From: Stenotrophomonas maltophilia
GTDB lineage: Bacteria > Pseudomonadota > Gammaproteobacteria > Xanthomonadales > Xanthomonadaceae
Direction of reading: 5' to 3'
Length of the DNA: 64,000 nucleotides
Assembly: GCF_002799155.1 (NCBI RefSeq)
Contig: NZ_NERD01000002.1
Coordinates: 3,954,501-4,018,500, forward strand
Under the pieces are notes generated by a model. That model was not told the DNA's origin. It did not search any database and saw only the letters and a program-made list of their open reading frames with translations. Position numbers and translations under genes: made by a program. This document shows positions 18,326 to 26,484 of this stretch, piece by piece (position 1 is the first letter of the stretch; the number at the start of each line of letters is the position of its first letter).

Positions 18326-19435
18326 ATGAGCGAGTCCCACCTGTCCCCGTCACCGGCCAGCCCCGAACAGCCCGACGCACCGTTGCCGCCACCGTCGCGT
18401 CCGCGCGGACCGATGTCGCTGGTGGTGCTGGCGACCCTGGCGGTGGGCTACACGCTATGGGCGGCGCAGGACATCATCCTGCCGGTGCTGCTGGCAATGT
18501 TCTTCGCGCTGGTCGGCAATCCGATCCTGCGCCTGCTGCAGAAGCTGTGGATTCCGCGTGCGCTGGGCGCACTGCTAATCCTCGGTGCCGGCCTGGGCGT
18601 GACCGGCTCGCTGGCAGTGCAGCTGATCGGACCGGCGATGGAGTGGGCGCAGGAAGCACCGCAGCAGCTGCGCAAGATCGCCCGCCAGGTACAGGACCTG
18701 ACCAAGCCGGTGCAGCAGGCCAACCAGGCCGCGGAGAACTTCGCCCGCGTTGCCGGCGGCGACAGTAACCGCAAGGTGCAGGTGATCCGCGCCCAGCTCG
18801 ACGACCCGTACCGCATGCTGACCCGTGCGCCACGGCTGGCCGCGTCGGTGCTGGCGGTGGTGCTGCTGACCCTGTTCTTCATGATCTACGGGCAGAGCCT
18901 GCAGCGCGCGGCGATCGCCCTGTTCCCGAACCGCCAGCAGCAGCGCTTCACCAGTGACATCCTGCGTTCGATCGAGCGTGAGGTCTCGCGGTATGTGCTG
19001 ACCATCAGCGTGATCAACACCCTGGTCGGGCTGGTGTTCGCCGGTGTGCTGATGCTGCTCGGCATCGGCCTGCAGGAAGCGCTGCTGTGGGGCACGGTGG
19101 CTGCGCTGCTGAATTTCGCCCCGTACGTGGGTCCGCTGATCGGCGTGGCACTGATGCTGCTGATGGGCTTCGTCGAGTTCCGCGATCCGCTGCAGGCCCT
19201 GCTGCCGGCCGCCGCCTACCTGGCCCTGCACACCCTGGAAGGGCAGATGGTGACCCCGATCGTACTGGGCCGGCGCATGAAGCTGTCGCCGCTGGTGCTG
19301 ATCCTGGCGCTGATGGTGTTCGGCTGGGCCTGGGGCATGATCGGCCTGCTGCTCGCGGTGCCGCTGCTGGTCTGCATCAAGCTGGTGCTGGCGCGACTGG
19401 ACGGCATGCAGGGCTGGGCGCGGCTGCTGGAATGA
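18326..19435 (+). CDS. AI-2E family transporter (PerM/YdiK-like permease)
   Basis: Integral membrane protein of 369 residues with a Pro-rich N-terminal tail and about eight membrane helices. The C-terminal half has features of the family, including NFAPYVGPLIG, LEGQMVTPIVLGRR and the LALMVFGWAWGMIGLLLAVPL end. Members export autoinducer-2, indole derivatives or ions, or act as Na+/H+ antiporters, so the substrate is open. The start at 18326 is supported by the family N-terminus; the frame continues upstream only as a shadow of the previous gene. Confidence 0.88.
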   Translation: MSESHLSPSPASPEQPDAPLPPPSRPRGPMSLVVLATLAVGYTLWAAQDIILPVLLAMFFALVGNPILRLLQKLWIPRALGALLILGAGLGVTGSLAVQLIGPAMEWAQEAPQQLRKIARQVQDLTKPVQQANQAAENFARVAGGDSNRKVQVIRAQLDDPYRMLTRAPRLAASVLAVVLLTLFFMIYGQSLQRAAIALFPNRQQQRFTSDILRSIEREVSRYVLTISVINTLVGLVFAGVLMLLGIGLQEALLWGTVAALLNFAPYVGPLIGVALMLLMGFVEFRDPLQALLPAAAYLALHTLEGQMVTPIVLGRRMKLSPLVLILALMVFGWAWGMIGLLLAVPLLVCIKLVLARLDGMQGWARLLE

Positions 19436-19466
19436 AAGCCCGCGCGGGCAGGCGTAGAATGGCGGG

Positions 19467-20186
19467 GTGAATTTCCCCGTCCAAGCCATCACTCTCGACC
19501 TTGACGACACGCTGTGGCCGTTCGCTCCGATCGGCGCCCGCATCGACCTGGTCCTGCACGAGTGGATGCGTGAACACAGCCCCGCCACCGCTGCGATGTA
19601 TCCGGTGGCGGCAATGCGCGAACTGCGCGAGCGCCTGTACCACGCCCATCCGCACCTCCACCACGACCTGAGCGCGCTGCGCCGGCTGACCCTGCACGAA
19701 GCCCTGCAGGCCAGCGGCGCCAGCCTGGAGCTGCTGGAACCGGCGTATGACGTGTTCTTCGCCGCACGCAACCAGGTCGAGTGCTACCCCGATGCGATCG
19801 ACGCGCTGGCGCGGATTGCCGCGCGGGTGCCGGTGGCAGCGCTGAGCAACGGCAATGCCGATCTGGAGCGGATCGGCCTGGCCCATCATTTCGCCTTCCA
19901 GCTGGGCGCGCGCGAGCACGGCGCCGCCAAGCCCGAGGCGAGCATCTTCCACGCCGCCTGCACCCGCCTGGGTGTGGTGCCGGCACAGGTACTGCATGTC
20001 GGCGACCATGCCGAGATGGACGTGGCCGGGGCGATCGCTGCCGGCCTGCGCGGGTGCTGGATCAATCGCGAAGCAGCCACCTGGACCCATCCGCACCTGC
20101 AGCCGGACCTGCAGTTCAACACCCTCACCGGCCTGGCCGACTGGTTGGACGCCAACCTCGACGCCGCCGCACCCCGGAGTACCTGA
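19467..20186 (+). CDS. HAD-family hydrolase (YigB-like phosphatase)
   Basis: A 239-residue haloacid-dehalogenase protein. Motif I DLDDTLW puts the nucleophile at Asp11 and the general acid at Asp13; motif II is ALSNGNAD; motif III is KPEAS; motif IV is VGDHAEMD. A helical C1 cap lies between motifs I and II. The overall pattern resembles YigB, which dephosphorylates FMN and sugar phosphates. GTG start at 19467. The M17 aminopeptidase begins three bases after its stop, so the two are cotranscribed. Confidence 0.87.
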   Translation: MNFPVQAITLDLDDTLWPFAPIGARIDLVLHEWMREHSPATAAMYPVAAMRELRERLYHAHPHLHHDLSALRRLTLHEALQASGASLELLEPAYDVFFAARNQVECYPDAIDALARIAARVPVAALSNGNADLERIGLAHHFAFQLGAREHGAAKPEASIFHAACTRLGVVPAQVLHVGDHAEMDVAGAIAAGLRGCWINREAATWTHPHLQPDLQFNTLTGLADWLDANLDAAAPRST

Positions 20187-20189
20187 CGC

Positions 20190-21557
20190 ATGAGCGAGAT
20201 CACTGGTTTCACCACCGACACCGCCGCAGCGCTGCCGCTGTACGTGCTGGACCGCGAGCAGTTCGCCGCCTGGAAGGACGGCCAGCCGGCCGCCACCCAG
20301 GCCTGGCTGGCGTCGCAGGGCTTCAATGCCGGCGCGCACAGCGTGGCCCTGCTGCCTGGCACCGATGGCCTGGCCGGCGCGGTGATGGGTGTGGGTGATC
20401 GGGCTGATGCCTACAGCTATGCGCATGCCCCGCACGCCCTGCCGGAAGGCAGCGTGTGGCAGCTGGCCAGCGATCTGCCGGCCGCCGAACTGGCGCTGCT
20501 GCAGCTGGGCTGGGGCCTGGGCAGCTACCGCTTCGACCGCTACCGCAAGCGCAACCGCGCGCCGGCCCAGCTGGTGGCGGCACCGTCCGGCGAGGTGGCC
20601 GACCTGATCGCCGCCAGCCTGCGCGTGCGCGACTGGGTCAACACCCCGACCGAAGACATGGGCCCGCAGCAGCTGGAAGACGCCGCGCGCGCCTTGGCCG
20701 ATGCGCATGGCGCGCAGGTCGAAGCGATCACCGGCGATGAACTGCTGAAACAGAACTTCCCGGCCATCCACGCCGTGGGCCGCGCATCGCACCGCGCGCC
20801 GCGCCTGATCGTGCTGCGCTGGGGCAAGGACACCGATCCGGCGCTGGTGCTGGTCGGCAAGGGCGTGTGCTTCGATACCGGCGGCCTGGACATCAAGCCG
20901 GCCGACGGCATGCGCAACATGAAGAAGGACATGGGCGGCGCCGCGCATGCACTGGCCCTGGCCGGCCTGGTGATGGCGCGCGGGCTGCCGGTGCGCCTGA
21001 CCCTGCTGGTGCCGGCGGTGGAGAACGCGATCGGCCCGGATGCCTTCCGCCCGGGCGAAGTGATCGCCACCCGCAAGGGCCTGAGCGTGGAGATCGACAA
21101 CACCGATGCCGAAGGCCGCGTGATCCTGTGTGATGCGCTGACCTTCGCCGGTGAGCAGAAGCCGGACCTGGTGCTGGACTTCGCCACCCTTACCGGTGCC
21201 GCACGCATCGCTCTGGGCCCGGATCTGCCGGCGCTCTTCAGCAATGACGACAGCGTGGCCCAGCAGTGGCTGCAGGCTGGCGACGCGACGCGCGACCCGG
21301 TCTGGCGCATGCCGCTGTGGCGCCCCTACCTGCGTTACCTGAGCAGCGGCATCGCCGACCTGGCCAACGCCGGTTCGCGCATGGCCGGCTCGGTGACGGC
21401 CGCGCTGTACCTGGAGCGCTTCCTGGAAGACGGCCAGCGCTGGGCGCACCTGGACGTGTACGCCTGGAACGACGGCGAACGCCCGGGCCGTCCGGCCGGT
21501 GGCGAAGCGCTGGCGCTGCGTTCGGCGTGGGCGATGCTGAGGCAGCGCTACAGCTGA
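20190..21557 (+). CDS. M17 leucyl aminopeptidase family protein
   Basis: A 455-residue metallo-exopeptidase. The catalytic domain holds LVGKGVCFDTGGLDIKP (Lys224, Asp229), KDMGGAA (Asp247) and the signature NTDAEGR at 304-310 with Glu308 and Arg310. These are the two-metal ligands and catalytic residues of PepA-type enzymes. The N-terminal domain differs from E. coli PepA and is closer to PepB or to short M17 proteins. It removes N-terminal residues from peptides in the cytoplasm. It is coupled to the upstream HAD gene. Confidence 0.92.
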   Translation: MSEITGFTTDTAAALPLYVLDREQFAAWKDGQPAATQAWLASQGFNAGAHSVALLPGTDGLAGAVMGVGDRADAYSYAHAPHALPEGSVWQLASDLPAAELALLQLGWGLGSYRFDRYRKRNRAPAQLVAAPSGEVADLIAASLRVRDWVNTPTEDMGPQQLEDAARALADAHGAQVEAITGDELLKQNFPAIHAVGRASHRAPRLIVLRWGKDTDPALVLVGKGVCFDTGGLDIKPADGMRNMKKDMGGAAHALALAGLVMARGLPVRLTLLVPAVENAIGPDAFRPGEVIATRKGLSVEIDNTDAEGRVILCDALTFAGEQKPDLVLDFATLTGAARIALGPDLPALFSNDDSVAQQWLQAGDATRDPVWRMPLWRPYLRYLSSGIADLANAGSRMAGSVTAALYLERFLEDGQRWAHLDVYAWNDGERPGRPAGGEALALRSAWAMLRQRYS

Positions 21558-21693
21558 TCGGGTGGGTGCCGACCGTTGGTCGGCACGCCGTCCCCGGCAA
21601 ATCTGACGAAAAATTGAATTCCGGCCCCGGCCGGGTTCTGCGAGGATGTGTGGGTCGACCACCCACACGCTCCGTGAAGGCAGGAACCCGACC

Positions 21694-22797
21694 ATGTCGC
21701 TCTTCCGCTACACCCGTGCCGGCCAGACGGCGGGCGCACCGCGCGGGCATTCGCCGCTGCTCTGGATCGCACTGATCGCGCTCATCCTGGGCGGCGTCGC
21801 GCTGGCCTTTGCCTGGCTGGCCGGCTGGATTGGCGACCGCCTCACCGCGCAGCGCTTCACCGACACCATCGAGGCCACCGGACCGGCCCATCCCGGCTTC
21901 CGCCGCGCGCACAGCAAGGGCATCTGCGTGAACGGCTGGTTCGAACCCAGTGCGCAGGCCCCCACCCTGTCCAGTGCACGGGTGTTCTCGCAACGCCGCG
22001 TGCCGGTGATGGGCCGCCTGTCGATCGGCGGCGGCGACCCGTATGGCGCCGACAACACCGCGCGCGTGCGCAGCCTGGCGGTGCAGATGGTCAGCGATGA
22101 TGGCCAGGAATGGCGCATGGCGATGAACAGTTTCCCGTTCTTCGCCGTGCCCAACGCCGAGGCGTTCTACGAACAGACCCGCGCCTCCATCCCGGACCCG
22201 GCCACCGGCAAGCCCGACCCGCAGAAGATGGCTGCGGTGCTGGCGAAATACCCCAGTGCGCAGGCCTTCCAGCAGTGGGCCAAGACCGCGCCGTGGACCA
22301 GCAGCTGGGCCGACACCACCTTCAACAGCGTCAACAGCTTCTGGTTCACCAACGCGCAGGGCCAGAAGCGCGCAGTACGCTGGCACTGGCAGCCGCAGTC
22401 GCCGGTGGTGGAGATGGATGCGGAAACGCGCAAGAAGGCCAGCGTCGATTTCCTCAGCCAGGAACTGCAGCGGCGCCTGGCCAGCGGCCCGGTGCGCTGG
22501 AACCTGGTCGTGACCACGGCCGAGCCCGGCGATGCCATCGATGATCCGTCGGTACCGTGGCCCGAGTCGCGTGATCAGGTGGTGGCCGGCGTGCTCAGCC
22601 TGGACCGCATGCAGTCGCAGGAACAGGGCGCGTGCGGCCAGATCAATTTCGATCCGCTGATCCTGCCCAGTGGCGTGCGTGGCAGTGACGATCCGATCCT
22701 GGCGGCCCGCTCCGCCGTGTACTCGCAGTCCTTCAACCGCCGCGAACGCGAACGCGCCACCGGCAACGTCGAGCAACCGAAGGAGGCCGCGCGATGA
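21694..22797 (+). CDS. Membrane-anchored catalase-like heme protein (SrpA-type)
   Basis: A 367-residue protein with one N-terminal membrane helix (about 22-44) followed by a minimal catalase core. RAHSKGICVNGWF contains the distal catalytic His (His73) of catalases, MNSFPFFAV corresponds to the substrate-channel segment, and AVYSQSFNRR near the end carries the likely proximal heme Tyr. It is much shorter than classical KatA/KatE and faces the periplasm. ATGA overlap with a cytochrome b561 gene suggests electron delivery to the heme, a peroxidase rather than catalase chemistry. That last point is inference. Confidence 0.85.
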   Translation: MSLFRYTRAGQTAGAPRGHSPLLWIALIALILGGVALAFAWLAGWIGDRLTAQRFTDTIEATGPAHPGFRRAHSKGICVNGWFEPSAQAPTLSSARVFSQRRVPVMGRLSIGGGDPYGADNTARVRSLAVQMVSDDGQEWRMAMNSFPFFAVPNAEAFYEQTRASIPDPATGKPDPQKMAAVLAKYPSAQAFQQWAKTAPWTSSWADTTFNSVNSFWFTNAQGQKRAVRWHWQPQSPVVEMDAETRKKASVDFLSQELQRRLASGPVRWNLVVTTAEPGDAIDDPSVPWPESRDQVVAGVLSLDRMQSQEQGACGQINFDPLILPSGVRGSDDPILAARSAVYSQSFNRRERERATGNVEQPKEAAR

Positions 22798-23330
22798 GCA
22801 CCGGCAACGGCCACTTCAACCTGCTGGCGCGGGTGCTGCACTGGTCCATGGCACTGATGATCATCGCCATGCTGTTCGTCGGCGTGACCATGGTTGCCTC
22901 GCTGCACCTGCGACCGATGCTGATCGACCTGCACCGTCCGCTGGGCATCGCCATCGGCGTACTGGTGCTGCTGCGCCTGTACAACCGGCTGCGCCATCGC
23001 CCGCCGCCACTGCCGGCGGATCTTCCGGTGTGGCAGGTGATGGCGGCCAAGGCCTCGCACTGGATGCTGTACGCGCTGATGCTGGCGATGCCGTTGATCG
23101 GCTGGGCGATGCTGTCGGCCGGCGGCTACCCGATCGTGCTGTGGGGCGGCCTGCACCTGCCGCCGATCGTGCCGCATACCCCGGCGCTGTATGCCGCGTT
23201 GCGTAATGCGCACAGCCTGCTGGCGTATGTGTTGTTCGCCACGGTGCTGATGCATGTGGGTGCGGCGCTGTTCCACCTGTGGATCCGGCGTGATGGGGTG
23301 TTCCAGGCGATGGCGCGCGGGAAGGATTGA
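22794..23330 (+). CDS. Cytochrome b561 family protein
   Basis: Four-helix di-heme b-type cytochrome of 178 residues. Candidate heme ligands are His17 (LARVLHWSMA) and His in LIDLHRPLG, ASHWMLY and LMHVGAALFH, spaced on helices 1, 2, 3 and 4 as in the family. It probably moves electrons from quinol to a periplasmic acceptor. It overlaps the catalase-like gene by 4 bp (ATGA), so the two products very likely work together. Downstream lies the large palindromic element. Confidence 0.9.
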   Translation: MSTGNGHFNLLARVLHWSMALMIIAMLFVGVTMVASLHLRPMLIDLHRPLGIAIGVLVLLRLYNRLRHRPPPLPADLPVWQVMAAKASHWMLYALMLAMPLIGWAMLSAGGYPIVLWGGLHLPPIVPHTPALYAALRNAHSLLAYVLFATVLMHVGAALFHLWIRRDGVFQAMARGKD

Positions 23331-23358
23331 GCGGGTTCGCCGTGAGTTCCCGGTGGAT

Positions 23359-23861
23359 CGTTTCCGCGACCGCGGGGGGGGGGTGTCACTTTCTTTGCGC
23401 GCAAAGAAAGTAACCAAAGAAACGCTCCGCCGGCCGCGAGCCGACGTGCTGCGCACGCCGGTGCCCTGTGCTCCTCGGCCCGTCGAGGGACGGCGCGGGA
23501 ACTCGCTGCGCTCAAACACCCGCGCCTCTTCGCCCTCGCCGGACCTGCGGTGCTCGGCTCGCTCAAGGCGGACTGGAAGGTCAAGATCAACAGCAAGAGC
23601 ATCCACGCATGGCGTGGATCTACTGGGTGCAGCTTTTGCCTTTGACGTTGGGTCCGCCTTGAGCGAGCCGAGCATCGCAGGGGAATCAGGGGCGAAGAGG
23701 CGCCGGTGTCTGAGCGCAGCGAGTTCGGCGCCGTCCCCTGATTCCCCGAGAAGCGCAGGGCACCGGTGCGTAGCACCGGCTCGCGCTCTGGCGGCGTGTT
23801 TCTTTGGTTACTTTCTTTGCACGAGCAAAGAAAGTGACACCCCTCCGCCGTCGCGGAAACG
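23359..23861. repeat. 503-bp imperfect palindrome (long inverted-repeat element)
   Basis: From CGTTTCCGCGAC at 23359 to GTCGCGGAAACG ending 23861, the left half is the inverted, diverged copy of the right half. Matching blocks include GTGTCACTTTCTTTGC, GCAAAGAAAGTAACCAAAGA, ACTCGCTGCGCTCA and CTCGGCTCGCTCAAGGCGGA. The centre (23601-23619) is the hairpin ATCCACGC-ATG-GCGTGGAT. It has no credible gene, and the frames that cross it are shadows. It lies between the stops of cytochrome b561 and the response regulator gene. It looks like a dispersed repeat or non-autonomous mobile element. Confidence 0.85.
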
Positions 23862-23887
23862 ACATCACCAGGAAAGGCAGGCCGCCC

Positions 23888-24490
23888 CTACAACCACCCC
23901 TTCTGCCGCGCCAGCCGATACGCCTCGATCCGATTGGCCACGCCCAGCTTGCCGATGCACTCGGACAGGTAATTGCGCACCGTACCGTGCGACAACCCCA
24001 ACTGCTCGGCAATCTCGCTCGCGCTGCGGCCCTCGCCCGCCAGCCGCAGCACGCGGCGCTCACGGTCGGTCAGTGGATCGGCCTGCGACCACGCATCCAG
24101 TGCCAGCTGCGGGTCGATCGCGCGGATGCCCTGCTTCACCTTGCGCAGCGCGTCGGCCAGGTTCTCGGCCGGTGCGTCCTTCAGCAGGTAGCCCAGCACG
24201 CCCGCCTCCAGCGCGCGGCGCAGGAAACCGGCACGGGCGAAGGTGGTCACGATCACCACCTTGATCGGCAGTTCGTGGCGGGCGATGCGCTGCGCCAGTT
24301 CCAGACCGGACAGCCCGGGCATCTCGATGTCGGTAACCAGGATGTCCGGTTGCAGCTGCTGCAGCATCCGCCACGCGGTTTCGCCATCGGCGGCGCTGCC
24401 CAGCACCTCGATATCCGGCTCCAGGCCCAGCAGCGCCGACAGTGCACCGCGCACCATCGCCTGGTCTTCGGCCAACAGGATGCGGATCAT
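23888..24490 (-). CDS. NarL/LuxR-family response regulator (DesR-like)
   Basis: A 200-residue two-domain regulator: receiver (acidic Glu8/Asp9, phospho-acceptor Asp54 in VTDIEMPG, Thr82, Lys104 in LLKDA) and LuxR helix-turn-helix (about 138-197). It overlaps the histidine kinase gene by 4 bp (ATGA), so the two form a cognate pair. Together with the two ABC genes upstream in the same minus-strand operon, it probably controls expression of that exporter. DesKR of Bacillus, which senses membrane fluidity, has the same organisation, but the signal here is not known. Confidence 0.92.
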   Translation of the reverse strand: MIRILLAEDQAMVRGALSALLGLEPDIEVLGSAADGETAWRMLQQLQPDILVTDIEMPGLSGLELAQRIARHELPIKVVIVTTFARAGFLRRALEAGVLGYLLKDAPAENLADALRKVKQGIRAIDPQLALDAWSQADPLTDRERRVLRLAGEGRSASEIAEQLGLSHGTVRNYLSECIGKLGVANRIEAYRLARQKGWL

Positions 24491-25701
24491 GCGGCACCGT
24501 CCTGCGCCAACGACGTGGACGACAGCGGCGTGGTCGCGGCCATCAACGGCACCCGTACCGTCAGCACTGTGCCGGCCCCGCGCGGCGACTGCAGCGTCAA
24601 CTGGCCACCGAGTGCTGCGGCCCGCTCACGCATGCCGCACAGTCCATTGCCCTCGGCCTGCACGCCGCCACGGCCGTCATCGCGTATCTGCATCGCCAAC
24701 TGTCGTTCCTCAAGCGTGAAATCCACCTGCACCCGGGTCGCCTGCGCATGGCGCACGATATTGGTTGCCGCCTCGCGCAGCACCAGTGCCAGGCCACGTT
24801 CCACGTCCACCGGCATGGCAGGTGGCGTCGTGTACTGCAGATGTACCTGCTGGCATTCCAGCAGCAGGCGTGCCGATGCCAGCTCGCCAGCGAGGTCGCT
24901 GGCGCGGATGCCGGTCACCGCACTGCGCACCTGTGCCAGCGCTTCGCGGGCGATCGCCTCGGCTTCCCCGATCTCCTGCCGCGCGCGCGCATCGCCACGG
25001 TCGTGCAGCTTGCGCGCCAGTTCCAGTTTCAACGTGATCAGCGACAGGGTATGGCCGAGCAGGTCGTGCAGGTCGCGGCCGATGCGCTCGCGCTCGGCGG
25101 TGGTTGCCAGCCGCCGCACCTCGTCCTGGGACAGCTGCAGGGCAACGTCGCGCTGCTGGCTCAGGGCCTCCACGTTCACCACCAGCCCGACGATGAACGA
25201 AACCGCCGGCATCCACACCATGGCCTGCCACGGATAACCGAAGTACAGCGCGGTGCTGCAAAACAGAAGGTTCAACCCAGCGAGCTGCAGAAGATACTGC
25301 CACCAGCCGCCCCGCCCGCTCATGCGGATCATCACGCAGCCGAACACGAAATAGCTCAGTCCCGAGGGATACCACGGCAGCAGTACCAGGGCCATCACGA
25401 TCATGCCCAGCGCATAGCGCCATGCATGGTGCCGTGGCGCCAGCATCACCTTGGCGTAGAACAGCAGGAACAGCGGATAGCTGACCAGAGTCAGCAGCAG
25501 CCAGCGCAGGGTGAAGCCGTTCCCCAGCACCGGGGTGAGGAAGATCCATACCGACCACAGAAGGTGGATCGCACCGCCCCAGGGCGACTTGCCACGTCGC
25601 AGCAGCTCGGCCACCGCCGAATCCGGTGCGGGGCGCAGCAGGGAGGCAAGCCAGCTCGGTGGCACGGGCGGATCCAGGCGGGGACGATCGCTGCCGATCA
25701 T
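24487..25701 (-). CDS. Sensor histidine kinase (HisKA_3 type, DesK-like)
   Basis: A 404-residue integral membrane kinase with five to six N-terminal helices (about 45-180), no sizeable periplasmic domain, then the dimerisation box ERIGRDLHDLLGHTLS with phospho-acceptor His212 and an HATPase domain (DDGRGG, GLCGMRERAAALGG). The lack of a periplasmic sensor suggests that it senses the membrane itself or a partner transporter. It sits six bases after the permease gene and overlaps the regulator gene. Confidence 0.92.
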   Translation of the reverse strand: MIGSDRPRLDPPVPPSWLASLLRPAPDSAVAELLRRGKSPWGGAIHLLWSVWIFLTPVLGNGFTLRWLLLTLVSYPLFLLFYAKVMLAPRHHAWRYALGMIVMALVLLPWYPSGLSYFVFGCVMIRMSGRGGWWQYLLQLAGLNLLFCSTALYFGYPWQAMVWMPAVSFIVGLVVNVEALSQQRDVALQLSQDEVRRLATTAERERIGRDLHDLLGHTLSLITLKLELARKLHDRGDARARQEIGEAEAIAREALAQVRSAVTGIRASDLAGELASARLLLECQQVHLQYTTPPAMPVDVERGLALVLREAATNIVRHAQATRVQVDFTLEERQLAMQIRDDGRGGVQAEGNGLCGMRERAAALGGQLTLQSPRGAGTVLTVRVPLMAATTPLSSTSLAQDGAA

Positions 25702-25707
25702 GCCAGT

Positions 25708-26484
25708 TCAGCCGATCCGGCGCAGGCGGCGCCGTGCCAACAGCAGCGCCACTACCGTGACCACCAGCAGCACCAGCAGATGGCCGGCGAGACTGCCCGG
25801 GGAGGGCAGCCCGACAACCGGCAACGCCAGCTGCGCCAGATGCCAGGTCGGCCACAGCGGTGCCATCGTCGAGAACACGGTGGGCAGCGCCGACAGCGGC
25901 AACCACAGGCCCGACAGCAGGGCCAGCGGCAGGTAGACCAGGTTGACCATCGCCGGCGCCGCGCTGGCACTGGCATGGCTGCCGATCAGCAGGCCGATCG
26001 CCCCCAGCGGCAGTGCCGCCAGGCCCGCCACCGCCAGCAGCTGCAGCACCTGCAGCGCATGCAGCTGCACGCCACCGAACGCGTGTGCCACGCCGATCAG
26101 CAGCGAGGCCACCAGCAGCGCGAACATCACCGCCATGGCCAGCCGTGCCAGCAGCGGTGCTGCCGTCGGCATCGGCAGCGCGCGCTTGAGGGTCAGCAGG
26201 CCGCCTTCGCGGTCCAGCGCCAGCTGCACGCCGAAGCCGAACAGCGCCGGGGCCATCGCACCAAACACGCAGTAGGTGGCCAGCAGGTACAGTGGCGCGT
26301 GACCGCGCCCCAGCAGCACGCCGAACAGCAGGTAGAACAGCACCGGGAACAGCAGCGAGGGCACTGCGAACGCCGGCGTGCGCCAGGCCCGGCGCAGTTC
26401 GGCCAGCAGTTCGGCACGGTAGGGGCGCAGTACCTGCCGCCACACAGGCAGCGGTTGCCCGGCGGGTCGGATCAGGGTGTTCAT
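25708..26484 (-). CDS. ABC-2 type transporter permease
   Basis: A 258-residue protein with six predicted membrane helices and the ABC-2 permease pattern (RAWRTPAFAVPSLLFPVLFY; GVQLHALQVLQLLAVAGL; VYLPLALLSGLWLPLSALP). It pairs with the ATPase that overlaps it by 4 bp upstream. A two-protein exporter, probably a homodimeric permease with dimeric ATPase, is expected. The substrate is unknown; related modules export lipids, antibiotics or peptides. Confidence 0.88.
   Translation of the reverse strand: MNTLIRPAGQPLPVWRQVLRPYRAELLAELRRAWRTPAFAVPSLLFPVLFYLLFGVLLGRGHAPLYLLATYCVFGAMAPALFGFGVQLALDREGGLLTLKRALPMPTAAPLLARLAMAVMFALLVASLLIGVAHAFGGVQLHALQVLQLLAVAGLAALPLGAIGLLIGSHASASAAPAMVNLVYLPLALLSGLWLPLSALPTVFSTMAPLWPTWHLAQLALPVVGLPSPGSLAGHLLVLLVVTVVALLLARRRLRRIG

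Noticed and set aside
19377..21695. Minus-strand frame of 772 codons opposite the HAD and aminopeptidase genes
   Set aside because: Composition is His/Gln/Arg/Gly-rich as in antisense of GC-rich coding DNA; the plus-strand genes contain the catalytic motifs.
23254..24264. Frames running through the palindrome (VTFFARAKKVTKE-like peptides)
   Set aside because: The same peptide appears from both arms because of the inverted repeat; no start site or family pattern.
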